Assembly (NCBI GenBank): GCA_027854065.1
Contig: JAQGEF010000008.1
Location: 62,001-126,000 of the forward strand
DNA from: Polluticaenibacter yanchengensis
Lineage (GTDB): Bacteria; Bacteroidota; Bacteroidia; Chitinophagales; Chitinophagaceae
Direction: 5' to 3'
Length of the DNA: 64,000 nt
The notes under the pieces were generated by a model that was not told the origin of the DNA, ran no database searches, and was given only the letters and a program-made list of their open reading frames with translations. Both the position numbers and the translations under genes were made by a program. Shown piece after piece: positions 55,226-64,000 of this stretch (position 1 is its first letter; each line of letters starts with the position of its first letter).

Positions 55226-56623
55226 ATGAAAAGACTTTTTCAAATATTGGTACTTTGCACACTGACTATTTTGGCAGCTTGCAAAAAGGATGAATTTAAT
55301 ACTGATTCAAAGGCGACTATTATTGTAGCGGGCGGTGCTGATACTATTCTATTTGACACTGTTTTTACAAGCCTGGGTTCTGTAACGCATGGTTACACCA
55401 TTGTTAATCCTAATAATCAGAAAATTGCTATTGATAAAATTGAATTGTACGGGAAAGAAAATTCTCCGTTCAGCATTAACGTGAACGGCCGTGCAGGTAC
55501 TTCATTCAGTGATTTAACTGTTTTGAAGAACGATAGTATTTACCTGTTCATAAAAGTGAGAATTGATCCTACCAATGCGCAACTACCTTTTATTGTACAG
55601 GACAGTATTCAGTTTGCTTACAATAACCAGGTAAAGAAATTATACCTGGCTGCTTATGGTAAGAATGCCCATTTTATAAACGGCGGCAGTGTTACCAAGG
55701 ATACCACGTGGACGAAACAATTGCCCATTGTTTTGCTGAAGCCGCTTTACGTTAATCCCGGTACTCATTTAACAATTACTGAAGGTGTGCAAGTGTATAA
55801 TAATGCGAATGCGGCTTTGGTGGTAAACGGAAGGCTGACGAGTGCGGGAACTGTGCAGGAACCGATTACTTTTACTAATGACCGGTTGGATGCTCCCTAT
55901 TCCGGGATGCCTGGTAGCTGGGGCGGTATCATTATTAATAATGGCAGCAGGGCCAGTTTTGAACAAACGAATATCCTGAATGCTTACCAGGCTTTGGTGG
56001 CAATGAATGGTGCTAATATTGTTTTCAATAACAGTACGATCCATAATGCCTACGATTTTGGGCTTATGGGAATAAACGCAACCATTGCAAGCACTAATGC
56101 CAGGATTACCCAATGTGGCAATAATGGTGTGCTGGGCACAGGTGGCAGCAATGTTATTCTTGTGGCAGGAAATTATACATTTAATCATAGTACGATTGCT
56201 ACATACAGTAATTCCTATCAAAATCTTCGCCAGCCGGTTTTTTATGCCAGCAATTTTATGGAAAATCAAACGGCTCCATTGAGCCTGAATATTAACAACT
56301 CTATCATTTATAGCGAGGGTGGCCTGGCGGAAAACAGTATTGTAATTCAGAAAGGCAATGATGTGCTGACCGCTAACTTTAATAATGTGATGTACAGTAC
56401 TAAAAAAGCGGTTGACAATGCCAGCTTTAATGCCGGAAGCTTTACCACTACAGCGCCTTTATTTGATTCTATCAGTACTGCGAGGCGCTATTATAATTTC
56501 CGGTTGAGGGAAAACTCGCCGGCAGTTGATAAAGCGAGTGCAACTGCGCTCAACAGGGATATCCTGGGAGTACAGCGACCAAAAGGCAGTGCTTCGGACC
56601 TGGGAGCTTATGAATCTTTTTAG
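55226..56623 (+). CDS. lipoprotein with right-handed beta-helix domain
   Basis: A 465-residue protein with a lipoprotein signal (lipobox LAAC, Cys19), then an Ig-like part (about 30-150). A parallel beta-helix (about 190-420) follows, with recurrent stretches like GSWGGIIINNGS, AYQALVAMNGANIVFNNSTIHNAY and LGTGGSNVI. The end is ILGVQRPKGSASDLGAYE, which is common at the close of such helices. Similar folds bind or cut polysaccharides, but I see no catalytic set. It should sit on the outer membrane. The function is unknown. Confidence 0.85.
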   Translation: MKRLFQILVLCTLTILAACKKDEFNTDSKATIIVAGGADTILFDTVFTSLGSVTHGYTIVNPNNQKIAIDKIELYGKENSPFSINVNGRAGTSFSDLTVLKNDSIYLFIKVRIDPTNAQLPFIVQDSIQFAYNNQVKKLYLAAYGKNAHFINGGSVTKDTTWTKQLPIVLLKPLYVNPGTHLTITEGVQVYNNANAALVVNGRLTSAGTVQEPITFTNDRLDAPYSGMPGSWGGIIINNGSRASFEQTNILNAYQALVAMNGANIVFNNSTIHNAYDFGLMGINATIASTNARITQCGNNGVLGTGGSNVILVAGNYTFNHSTIATYSNSYQNLRQPVFYASNFMENQTAPLSLNINNSIIYSEGGLAENSIVIQKGNDVLTANFNNVMYSTKKAVDNASFNAGSFTTTAPLFDSISTARRYYNFRLRENSPAVDKASATALNRDILGVQRPKGSASDLGAYESF

Positions 56624-56638
56624 AGGTCGTCAATAAAG

Positions 56639-56670
56639 CCCATATCGCAGGAAACATTCTGCGATATGGG
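56639..56670. terminator. hairpin between convergent genes
   Basis: A perfect 12-bp stem CCCATATCGCAG/CTGCGATATGGG with an 8-nt loop. It lies between the beta-helix gene and the convergent T9SS gene. The T tract is short (AGTATTT), so termination may be partial. Confidence 0.7.
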
Positions 56671-56682
56671 AGTATTTAAAGT

Positions 56683-59600
56683 TTACTGTTTTAAAAGTTT
56701 ATAATTTATATTTTCACCGGCAGTTTGAATGTTTATAATATACATGCCGCTTTGTAGATCCTGGATGTTATAGCGCCCATCTTGTTTAGGTACAAGATTT
56801 TTTACAATGTTTCCATTGATACTTGATATTGTTATTTTTTTGATAGGAGTGCCTGCATGAATGTTAATGAAACTTTGTGCCGGATTAGGTGTTATGCGGA
56901 TGTTTCCTGCATTTGTTATCCGGATGTATTTTGTTTCAGAATGATTGAAGTCACCATTGAGGTCTGTCTGACGGATGCGGTAGTATAAATTGCCGTATCC
57001 CGGATTTTTATCTATAAAACTATAGCTATTCTGCCCTGAATTGTTGTAACAAAGTAATGAGCCGATAACAAAAAATCTTACCCCGTCGCTGCTTCGCTCT
57101 ACCTGGTATGAGCTACAGTTGTATTCATTGGTTGTTTGCCAGTTCAGGTGTACATCCTGATCAATTAGCCGGGCATTGAATGACAGCCAGTTTACAGGTA
57201 CGGTTGTGTTGAAAAAACAATGGTCATTCATACCCGTAATTTCTGAAACGGAGACATCATCTATAAAATAATAGGAGAAGGTACTTTCATTTTCATTGAT
57301 ATAACAACCCGGATGACTGCCACCGGCAATGCCGCCGCTGATATCTGTAGCACTGATCGTATTTGTTTTGGCCGCATCATTGAAGTTGCCGATAATAAGT
57401 TTTGTATAGGCGCTATCTGCGGTGAAAATGGCTTTGATATTGACCCATTTTTCTTTTTCAGAAATGTAAGCTCCTTTTGGTGAAACTATCTGGGGCAGTT
57501 GGTTGAGGGGCATGGATGAATTGACGGTTGTAGCAACACTATTAAAACGAATGCCTAATTGGTCGATGATGGTATTGTTGTATTCGGCTGCGCTTGTGTA
57601 AAAAGAGACGAGGTATTTTTTGCCTGCTTCCATTGGCCTGGAAAGTGTGCCTTCCAGGTATTCCCTGTAATTGTTGTCAGGACCTCTGTATGTAAAAATA
57701 CCGGTATAGGCTTTGCCGCTGCGTGGTTCCTGGTGGCCTATACATATGTTACCGGGTACTAATACCGGGCTATTCAGATTGCCACAATCTCTGAAATGAT
57801 CTGCAGTACCGGTGGTGGGTATTTTCCAATTGGGTAATAATGTCTGGCCCGGTGTGGCAGAAGGGACATAGTTTACGGGACATTGCGTAAAGTCTTCGAA
57901 TTGTCCGTTTAGTACGAGGTTTTCTGACAGGCAACTTGTGTCGTAAGCGACTCCTGAAGGTGATTCTAATTGCCTGTATTGTTCATTTTCGTAAACTTTC
58001 ACCCGAAATGCGCTGCCGTTTAGGCTTAGAGTGGATGTACTGAACATTCTTAGATAGTAGGTCTGGCCAACATTCAGCGGCGGGCAATTGAGTATGTTCC
58101 TTGCTGTTTGACATACAATGCTTGCGAGGTTATTACAGGTGCCGGAAAGTAATTGCATATCTACTGTGTTATTAATGACATCGGCTGCGATACTGATGTT
58201 TCCGGATGTGGCTACAAATGAAAACCATATATCGTCATCAGCTTTTTCTCCGCCACAACCAGAGATATCTGCCCCTGGAGTAGCATGACTTGTTTCGAAT
58301 AAACGGCTTTCATTACAGGCGTTTCCTGCGGGACAAACCGGCAGTGGGATGGCAGTGATACATTCATCGTTTGCAGGAGTGCCAGGTTTTGTGATTGCAA
58401 TACCAAAGTTACCGGATTGATTGATGGTGGCATTTGGATACCCGCTTGTTAACGGTGTATTAAAGACTCTGAGGTAGTATTCTTCGCCCAGTGTAAATAA
58501 ATCGTAATAGATGCGGCTGAACCTGGAGGTGGAAGTGAACGAACAGTACAGGCTTGTGAAATTATTACAACTACCTTTTAGTAGTTGTACCTGTGGCCGG
58601 TACATATCGCTTTCCACGAAAATTTCATGACTGGACGATGTGGCGGTGAATTTATACCAGACATCGGCTACAAGCGAATTGTTGACGCAACTGATATCAT
58701 CTAAGGTAGCCAGGTAGTTGCTGCCCCGGATGAAATTTGGTATATCATTTACTGAAGGGGTAAGTTGAATCGCATATTGACAAAAGTCACCAGGAGGCGG
58801 TGGGGCCGGCGTTGTGATGCAGATGTCGAAACCTCCATTGGAATTGCCTCCTGTACTGGCTGCTATGGATATTCTGTAAGTGTTTCCAATGGTCAATGCC
58901 GGCATCATTAAATGGATGGTGTCGTTGCTGTTGATGTTCTGGCAGTTATTGGTGATTTCTGTAAGGTTGTCGCAATTATTGTTGAAGACGTGAATAACCG
59001 CATTTTTTAATCCGTTGGTTTGGGAAGGGATGAGTTTTAGTGAATGATTTTGAGCGGTGGCCTTAAATGTATACCAGACCGGGAATTCGGGGTTGTTACA
59101 ACCATTCCTTTCAGTTCCTGCAAAGCTGGTATTACCGGTTACTAAATTGCTACAGGTTGTATTTGGAGAGGGCGTCAGCTCTGTGGCATTACTGCATAGA
59201 TCATTTCCTGCTTTTGACAGGCAGATACTAAAATTGGCGGCATTGGTGGTTAATGGAAAGGTGGTCCATATGCGGACATAATAGGTGCTACCGATTGTAA
59301 GTCCCTCTATGGCCCTGTTTAATATGGACACACTATATTGCTCGCAGATTAACTGCGTGAGGCTGCCACAATCACCTTTGTATAGGGCCATTGACAGATC
59401 TGTCGTGCCGGTACCTGTGACATCGAATAGCCTTATATTGTGGGCGGTGGCTGTTGCGGTGAATTTATACCAGACATCGTCATTGGCACCGTTGGCAGTG
59501 CAGGAGGGGATGGTTTCACCGGTGCTTGCAGTGGCTGAAAATGTTGATCCTTTTGTGATGTTATCGCAGTTATTTGCTTCATTGACTATTAAACTGATGG

Positions 59601-60099
59601 CATTGCTACAGTTATCATTGGCAGGTACGGGTGGCGGGGTGTTGATGCAAATATCAAATTGTCCATTGTATTCATCAAACCTGCTGCCAACGGATACCAG
59701 GTAGGTTTCATCTACTGTGAGGTCTTTTAAAACAAGGTTGACATTGTCTGAGAAGGTGACGGATTCGCAATTGCTGCCAACTTTAGTGAGGGTGGCACAG
59801 TTTGCTTTGTAAATATTTGCCTCCATATATCTCAGCCCGCCTGAAAATACTGTTTTAACGGATATTTCGTGGATGTCTGAAGTGGCGGTGAATTTATACC
59901 AGACTGTTTTGGAATTGGTGCCGACGCAGCTTAAATCGGTGCTGACGGCTTCGCGGGTATCGCCTCTTAGTACCTGGCTGCAGGTATTGGTAGCGGATGG
60001 TGATAATGTTATTGCATTGCTGCAATCATCATTTGCCGGCTGTGTTGTTGCCGCTAAGGTTATGAGTGTAAAATAAATGGTGAGTAAATGATTTTTCAT
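56683..60099 (-). CDS. giant secreted T9SS cargo with five PPC-like repeats
   Basis: 1,138 residues. A signal peptide (MKNHLLTIYF..., ending AATTQ) precedes five tandem domains of about 120-150 residues, each starting (N)DxCxxAixL and carrying (D/V)WYxFxAT. A region with NGQFEDFTQCP and PRSGKAYTGIF (a DUF-type binding domain of T9SS cargos) follows. Then come a fibronectin-like WQTTNEYNCSSYQVERSSDG and a type A sorting domain (ITPNPAQSFINIHAG...). It should be secreted by T9SS and attached to the surface. The frame continues 60 codons upstream through a repeat island, so ATG 60099 with its signal peptide is the start. Confidence 0.92.
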   Translation of the reverse strand: MKNHLLTIYFTLITLAATTQPANDDCSNAITLSPSATNTCSQVLRGDTREAVSTDLSCVGTNSKTVWYKFTATSDIHEISVKTVFSGGLRYMEANIYKANCATLTKVGSNCESVTFSDNVNLVLKDLTVDETYLVSVGSRFDEYNGQFDICINTPPPVPANDNCSNAISLIVNEANNCDNITKGSTFSATASTGETIPSCTANGANDDVWYKFTATATAHNIRLFDVTGTGTTDLSMALYKGDCGSLTQLICEQYSVSILNRAIEGLTIGSTYYVRIWTTFPLTTNAANFSICLSKAGNDLCSNATELTPSPNTTCSNLVTGNTSFAGTERNGCNNPEFPVWYTFKATAQNHSLKLIPSQTNGLKNAVIHVFNNNCDNLTEITNNCQNINSNDTIHLMMPALTIGNTYRISIAASTGGNSNGGFDICITTPAPPPPGDFCQYAIQLTPSVNDIPNFIRGSNYLATLDDISCVNNSLVADVWYKFTATSSSHEIFVESDMYRPQVQLLKGSCNNFTSLYCSFTSTSRFSRIYYDLFTLGEEYYLRVFNTPLTSGYPNATINQSGNFGIAITKPGTPANDECITAIPLPVCPAGNACNESRLFETSHATPGADISGCGGEKADDDIWFSFVATSGNISIAADVINNTVDMQLLSGTCNNLASIVCQTARNILNCPPLNVGQTYYLRMFSTSTLSLNGSAFRVKVYENEQYRQLESPSGVAYDTSCLSENLVLNGQFEDFTQCPVNYVPSATPGQTLLPNWKIPTTGTADHFRDCGNLNSPVLVPGNICIGHQEPRSGKAYTGIFTYRGPDNNYREYLEGTLSRPMEAGKKYLVSFYTSAAEYNNTIIDQLGIRFNSVATTVNSSMPLNQLPQIVSPKGAYISEKEKWVNIKAIFTADSAYTKLIIGNFNDAAKTNTISATDISGGIAGGSHPGCYINENESTFSYYFIDDVSVSEITGMNDHCFFNTTVPVNWLSFNARLIDQDVHLNWQTTNEYNCSSYQVERSSDGVRFFVIGSLLCYNNSGQNSYSFIDKNPGYGNLYYRIRQTDLNGDFNHSETKYIRITNAGNIRITPNPAQSFINIHAGTPIKKITISSINGNIVKNLVPKQDGRYNIQDLQSGMYIINIQTAGENINYKLLKQ

Positions 60100-60214
60100 A
60101 GGAATCTGTTTGTAGTACAAAATTCCTTTATGTAAGTGTACGCAGCAATCCCTAATTGTTGCTATGGGTAAAGTGGGCTTTGGATTTTGCGTTAAACAGA
60201 ATGATAATGCTGAA

Positions 60215-60343
60215 GGGCTGCGGTATGCGTTGGTGGCGAGGAACGAGCCAGTGTATTTTTTGCAGGATGAAATGGACAAAATTAGTCATCGCATATGTTC
60301 CTGCAAAAATACACCGAGCTTTAGCGGAGCCATAAGCACGCCG
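60215..60343 (+). repeat. GC-rich hairpin repeat, full-length copy
   Basis: GGGCTGCGGTATGCGTTGGT and GCGAGGAACGAGCC at the left, with inner stem GTGTATTTTTTGCAGGA and TCCTGCAAAAATACAC flanking a variable loop. GCGGAGCC and AAGCACGCCG close it at the right. It lies in the gap between two divergent genes. The rest of the gap (60100-60535) is AT-rich and has no gene. Confidence 0.85.
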
Positions 60344-60535
60344 TACCAATGTTGAACAGTATTACCAGGGCCGGTAGCCCCGGATCTGAAAAAGCAATTT
60401 ATCTTGTTTAAAAATTATTCTTTTTCGAAGAAAATTTTATAACTAAAATTCTGCCTTTGTAAACAAACGCTAAATTTCCTTTTATTTATATGCTTAGCCG
60501 GGTAGTGAAAATGCAAAATCTTTATATTTACTAAA

Positions 60536-62167
60536 ATGCTTGCTAAAAATATGAATATGACCAATCATAACTTTACAGACCTGTTAAACGACCTGAATAA
60601 AAAAGCTGAAAAAATACATTTGGGTGGTGGGGAAAAAACGATTGAAAAACAAAGGGAGCGTAATAAACTGACTGCGCGCGAACGTATTCATTACCTGGTT
60701 GACGATGGCTCAGAATTTGATGAGATCGGGAAATTTGCGGGTTATGAAATGTACCCTGAATATGGTGGTTGTGCCGCTGGCGGTATTGTGGGCGGTATTG
60801 GTATCATTAGTGGCAGGCAATGTGTAATTGTTGCCAATGACCAGACGGTGAAAGCGGGTGCTTTTTTTCCTATAACGGGCAAGAAGAATTTGAGGTTGCA
60901 GGAAATTGCGATGGAAAATCATTTGCCGATCATCTACCTGGTGGACAGTGCGGGTGTTTTTTTGCCGATGCAGGACGAAATCTTCCCGGATAAGGAACAT
61001 TTTGGCCGGGTGTTTCGTAACAATGCGATGATGAGCGCGCAGGGTATTCCACAGATAGCAGCGGTGATGGGTGCGTGTGTGGCTGGCGGTGCTTACCTGC
61101 CTATTATGAGTGATGAAACCCTGATGGTAGAGAATAATGGCAGCATTTTTTTGGCCGGGCCTTACCTGGTTAAAGCGGCTATAGGGGAGGATATTGATGC
61201 TGAAACACTTGGTGGTGCTACTACTCATAACACGCTTAGCGGTATTGCGGATTACCAGTTTAAAACGGAAAAGGAATGCCTGGACCAGGTGAAAAGTATT
61301 ATTGGTAAGTTCGGCGAGAAACCGAAAGCGGGATTTAACCGTGCTGAACCTAAAGAACCATTGTTGCCGGTAACTGATATTTATAATGTACAGAATGTGG
61401 GCAATACAAAGGCCTACGATGTGGTTAATATTATAAAGACGATTGTAGATAACAGTGAACTGGAACAATTTAAAGAGCATTATGGTAAAACAATTGTATG
61501 TGGTTACGCACGTATCAATGGCTGGGCCGTTGGTATTGTGGCTAACCAACGCACTATTGTAAAAACGGCGAAAGGGGAGATGCAGCTTGGTGGTGTTATT
61601 TATAATGACAGTGCAGATAAGGCGGCCCGTTTTGTAATGAATTGTAACCAGAAGAATATTCCACTGGTATTTTTGCAGGATGTTACAGGGTTTATGGTGG
61701 GTAGCCGCAGCGAACATTCCGGTATTATTAAGGATGGGGCTAAACTTGTAAATGCTGTTTCTAACAGCGTGGTACCTAAGATAACGGTTATTATTGGCAA
61801 TAGCTATGGCGCCGGTAATTATGCGATGTGTGGTAAGGCTTATGATCCGAGATTTATTTATGCCTGGCCTTCGGCAAAAATAGCAGTAATGGGTGGTGAG
61901 CAGGCTGCTAAAACATTATTGCAAATTCAAACGGCATCTATGAAAGCTAAAGGTGAAGTGGTGGATGCCGAAAAGGAAAAACAATTGCTGGACAGTATAA
62001 AAGCGAAATATAATAGCCAGACTACACCTTATTATGCCGCTGCCAGGTTATGGGTGGATGAAATTATTGATCCGGCCGATACGCGCAAGAGGATTGCTAA
62101 TGCTATTGAAGCCGCAAATCATAATCCTAATATTGCGGATTTTAAAACGGGTGTGTTCCAGGTGTAA
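60536..62167 (+). CDS. acyl-CoA carboxylase carboxyltransferase (beta) subunit
   Basis: A 543-residue enzyme of the propionyl-/methylcrotonyl-CoA carboxylase beta family. Two crotonase-like halves are present. The N-terminal half has GGGEKTIEKQRERNKLTARERI and LVDSAGVFLPMQDEIFPDKEHFGR, with the acyl-CoA oxyanion AVMGACVAGGAYLP. The C-terminal half has PLVFLQDVTGFMVGSRSEHSGI, IIGNSYGAGNYAMCG and the WPSAKIAVMGGEQAA block. LQDEIF and FGRVFRNNA suggest the methylcrotonyl-CoA subtype. The biotin-carrier alpha subunit is not adjacent. Met at 60536, 60548 or 60554 could be the start. Confidence 0.92.
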   Translation: MLAKNMNMTNHNFTDLLNDLNKKAEKIHLGGGEKTIEKQRERNKLTARERIHYLVDDGSEFDEIGKFAGYEMYPEYGGCAAGGIVGGIGIISGRQCVIVANDQTVKAGAFFPITGKKNLRLQEIAMENHLPIIYLVDSAGVFLPMQDEIFPDKEHFGRVFRNNAMMSAQGIPQIAAVMGACVAGGAYLPIMSDETLMVENNGSIFLAGPYLVKAAIGEDIDAETLGGATTHNTLSGIADYQFKTEKECLDQVKSIIGKFGEKPKAGFNRAEPKEPLLPVTDIYNVQNVGNTKAYDVVNIIKTIVDNSELEQFKEHYGKTIVCGYARINGWAVGIVANQRTIVKTAKGEMQLGGVIYNDSADKAARFVMNCNQKNIPLVFLQDVTGFMVGSRSEHSGIIKDGAKLVNAVSNSVVPKITVIIGNSYGAGNYAMCGKAYDPRFIYAWPSAKIAVMGGEQAAKTLLQIQTASMKAKGEVVDAEKEKQLLDSIKAKYNSQTTPYYAAARLWVDEIIDPADTRKRIANAIEAANHNPNIADFKTGVFQV

Positions 62168-62229
62168 GTATTCATTAACATTTAGTTTTAAAATTTGGTT
62201 GTAAATTGGCCATTCAAAACCTCATTAGT

Positions 62230-62838
62230 ATGAAAAAACTATTTTCATTTGTAATAGCAGCCGGTCTGAGCATCGCCGCATTTGCACAAACGGAAGCTAT
62301 TAAAATTGGTACGGCTGTTCCGGCCGGTAATACGACACTTACGGATATTTCCGGTAAAGAAACGACACTGGCAAAGGAAACCAAGAAAAATGGTCTGCTG
62401 GTAATGTTCAGTTGCAATACCTGTCCTTATGTGGTAGCTAATGAAGCACGTACTGTAGATATATTAACTTATGCCCAGTCTAAGAACATTGGCGTGGTAG
62501 TGATAAACAGTAATGAAGCTCAACGCAGTGGCGCTGATAGCGAAGAGGCGATGAAAGCTTATGCTAAAAAGCTGAATTATAAGTGGGCATATACAGTAGA
62601 TAAAAACAGTGCGGTGGCAGATGCGTTCGGCGCTACTAAAACACCTGAAGTTTTCTTATTCGATGGCAAGGGGTTACTGGCTTATCACGGTGCAATAGAT
62701 GACAGTCCGAAAGAAGAGACTGAAGTGAAAGCTAAACATCTGCATAATGCTATTGATGAATTAACTGCAGGTAAAGATATTACTGTTAAAACTTCAAAAT
62801 CTATCGGTTGCACTATTAAACGTGTGGCTGTAAAATAG
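62230..62838 (+). CDS. periplasmic redoxin with CxxC motif
   Basis: A 202-residue protein with a signal peptide (1-20, ending AAFAQ) and an AhpC/TSA-like thioredoxin fold. The active site is CNTCPYV (Cys62, Cys65), and the late part has TKTPEVFLFDGKGLLAYHGAIDD. This CxTCPYV type occurs in many Bacteroidota redoxins of unknown substrate; a reductive or peroxidase-like role outside the cytoplasm is likely. An upstream in-frame ATG would give a worse signal peptide. It is convergent with the L,D-transpeptidase gene, with a shared hairpin between them. Confidence 0.9.
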   Translation: MKKLFSFVIAAGLSIAAFAQTEAIKIGTAVPAGNTTLTDISGKETTLAKETKKNGLLVMFSCNTCPYVVANEARTVDILTYAQSKNIGVVVINSNEAQRSGADSEEAMKAYAKKLNYKWAYTVDKNSAVADAFGATKTPEVFLFDGKGLLAYHGAIDDSPKEETEVKAKHLHNAIDELTAGKDITVKTSKSIGCTIKRVAVK

Positions 62839-62853
62839 TTATCATTAATAACA

Positions 62854-62905
62854 AAAACCGGAAAGGATTGACGGATATTGCTTCTGTCAATCCTTTTCCG
62901 GTTTT
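62854..62905. terminator. bidirectional terminator between convergent genes
   Basis: A long stem AAAACCGGAAAGGATTGAC/GTCAATCCTTTTCCGGTTTT (one mismatch) with a 13-nt loop. It overlaps the stop codon of the L,D-transpeptidase gene. Confidence 0.85.
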
Positions 62906-63428
62906 AGCGTTTGATGATTACCTGGGTGCCAGGCTCTATAATATTGTATAATTCATTCAGGTCTGCATTGAACATGCTTACACAGCCTTCCGTCCAGTTC
63001 TGTAACTCGTCTACGGCCCTGTCATCATTTTTCCAGGTACCGTGTATGGCAATACCTCCCCCTATTCTTGCTTTCGCCGGTATTTTACCTTCTGTTTTTC
63101 TTTTGGAGAATTTTGCTTTGTCTGTCTCATTCGGATAATCCAGCATCAGCATCTTGTTCCATTTGGCATGTGGTTTTTTGTAGATGATTTTATAGATGCC
63201 TTCCGGCGTTTTCCTGTCTCCCTCCATCATTTTATCTCCCAGGTCGTCACTGCCAAACGTACATGGATATTCGTAAATCCAGTCGTCTTTATCGTATAGT
63301 GTCAGGGTATTGTTTGTTTTACTAATTACAATGTAGTACTTCGATGTTATAAAATCAGGTTTTTTAAAACTGCTGATGCCAATGAAAATAATTGCTAGCA
63401 AAGCTAGTATCCATTTTGTGTGTTTCAT
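62904..63428 (-). CDS. L,D-transpeptidase (YkuD) family protein
   Basis: A 174-residue protein with an N-terminal signal or anchor segment (about 5-20) and a YkuD domain. TPEGIYKI starts the core, IAIHG contributes the conserved His129, and the catalytic Cys149 lies in WTEGCVSMFNADLNEL. These enzymes form 3-3 crosslinks in peptidoglycan or attach proteins to it. They act in the periplasm. The domain is minimal without a LysM or PG-binding module. It is a single gene. Confidence 0.93.
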   Translation of the reverse strand: MKHTKWILALLAIIFIGISSFKKPDFITSKYYIVISKTNNTLTLYDKDDWIYEYPCTFGSDDLGDKMMEGDRKTPEGIYKIIYKKPHAKWNKMLMLDYPNETDKAKFSKRKTEGKIPAKARIGGGIAIHGTWKNDDRAVDELQNWTEGCVSMFNADLNELYNIIEPGTQVIIKR

Positions 63429-63563
63429 AGTTAGTGCTTCCTTCTAATTGCTTTATTAACGGAAATTCAGATGCTGTATTGTTTTAATTTTGGATAATTT
63501 CTTGTTAACAAAGTTTAAGCCAACCTGGAGTTTTTTTTGCTAAAGTTGTCAACAAATACACAA

Positions 63564-63593
63564 TAAAAAAAGCCGGCCAGGAACTGACCGACT
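63564..63593 (-). terminator. terminator of the acyl-CoA dehydrogenase gene
   Basis: On the minus strand, AGTCGGTC/GGCCGGCT with two G-U pairs, followed by seven T. It lies 30 bp after the dehydrogenase stop. Confidence 0.75.
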
Positions 63594-63623
63594 GTATTGT
63601 AAAATATAATATACCTAAAAACG

Positions 63624-64000
63624 TTATTTTAAAATACTTCTGCTGATTACAATTCTTTGTATCTCGCTGGTACCTTCATAAATCTGTGTAATTTTTGCAT
63701 CGCGCATCAGGCGTTCCACATGGAATTCTTTTACATAACCATAGCCGCCATGTATTTGTACGGCTTCGGTGGTGGTCCACATGGCGGTTTCGCTGGCGAA
63801 AACTTTAGCCATACTTCCGGATAGCGTATAGTCTAAGTGCTGGTCTTTCTCCCATGCGGCTTTTAAGCAGAATAGGCGTGCAGCTTCAATTTTAGTGGCC
63901 ATGTCTGCCAGTTTGAACTGGATGATCTGGTGGTTCATAATTGGTTGCCCGAATGCTTTACGTTCTTTACTGTACGCTAGTGCCAGTTCGTATGCGCCGC
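63624..64000 (-). CDS. acyl-CoA dehydrogenase, C-terminal part (5' end outside window)
   Basis: About 125 residues of open frame to the window edge. It starts within [33 protein letters not shown], a C-terminal-domain signature of acyl-CoA dehydrogenases. It continues with [42 protein letters not shown], which holds the usual catalytic Glu (YEGTSEIQ). The enzyme oxidises acyl-CoA to enoyl-CoA using FAD. The chain length specificity cannot be told. An internal ATG at 63938 is not the real start, since the frame and family homology continue upstream. Confidence 0.95.
   Translation of the reverse strand, partial: GAYELALAYSKERKAFGQPIMNHQIIQFKLADMATKIEAARLFCLKAAWEKDQHLDYTLSGSMAKVFASETAMWTTTEAVQIHGGYGYVKEFHVERLMRDAKITQIYEGTSEIQRIVISRSILK

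Noticed and set aside
60100..60279. 60-residue N-terminal extension of the second T9SS cargo
   Set aside because: The extension reads through a repeat island and would bury the signal peptide that begins at 60099.
29046..60352. Hairpin repeats as integron attC sites, because GTTGAGT or GTTGAAC follows some right ends
   Set aside because: The matching RYYYAAC box at the left end is missing, copies do not bracket gene cassettes, orientations are mixed and no integrase is present.

Overview
The window looks like a chromosomal segment of a Bacteroidota bacterium, most likely a Chitinophagaceae-like organism. The evidence is AT-rich intergenic DNA and promoters of the phylum-specific type (TTTG, 19 nt, TAnnTTTG) in front of several genes. 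Two giant secreted proteins carry type IX secretion (T9SS) C-terminal domains. Further markers are an E1 alpha/beta fusion of the branched-chain dehydrogenase, a Rho with the long charged insertion usual in this phylum, a PdeM/Lhr-like repair pair and a small MFS partner protein. I see no phage, plasmid, integrase, CRISPR or IS transposase. The content is mostly housekeeping and metabolic.

Layout. 1-7.4 kb: the start of a TamB-like giant gene (minus strand), an alpha/beta hydrolase, a tiny membrane protein, lutB with two membrane proteins in one operon, and an OhrR-type MarR repressor. 7.9-18.6 kb: a GNAT acetyltransferase, an M3 oligopeptidase lipoprotein, DUF5713 with Ppx/GppA, a secreted orphan, an oxidoreductase with a sugar-phosphate transferase, a thioredoxin-like protein and BkdAB. 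19-25 kb: rho, pyrB, coaD, an ECF sigma/putative anti-sigma pair and an FAD oxidoreductase. 25-33.8 kb: PdeM, Lhr-like helicase and a phosphodiester-glycosidase-like protein in one operon; hppD; two tRNA-Phe transcription units flanking a secreted orphan; an SRPBCC protein. 34-42 kb: an MDR oxidoreductase, an ABC permease, an MFS transporter with its small partner and a two-component system. 42.3-46.8 kb: a 1500-residue T9SS cargo. 46.9-54.4 kb: a complete trpEGDCFBA operon on the minus strand, preceded by a short leader peptide and an attenuator. 54.5-64 kb: an SGNH hydrolase, a beta-helix lipoprotein, a second giant T9SS cargo, an acyl-CoA carboxylase beta subunit, a redoxin, an L,D-transpeptidase and the 3' end of an acyl-CoA dehydrogenase gene.

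The most interesting signals are non-coding. (1) The trp leader has a 16-residue peptide with tandem Trp codons and mutually exclusive terminator and antiterminator pairings. (2) There are two tRNA-Phe units with the same promoter but a leader hairpin whose stem sequence differs while pairing is kept. (3) GC-rich hairpin repeats of one family are scattered through the intergenic gaps. (4) Stop-codon-rich tandem repeats sit directly after the trpF and trpG stop codons. (5) A strong palindrome before the MFS gene shares its core with a site inside the trp operon. I found no clear multi-gene defence or other wholly new protein system; these RNA and repeat features are the best candidates for something undescribed.
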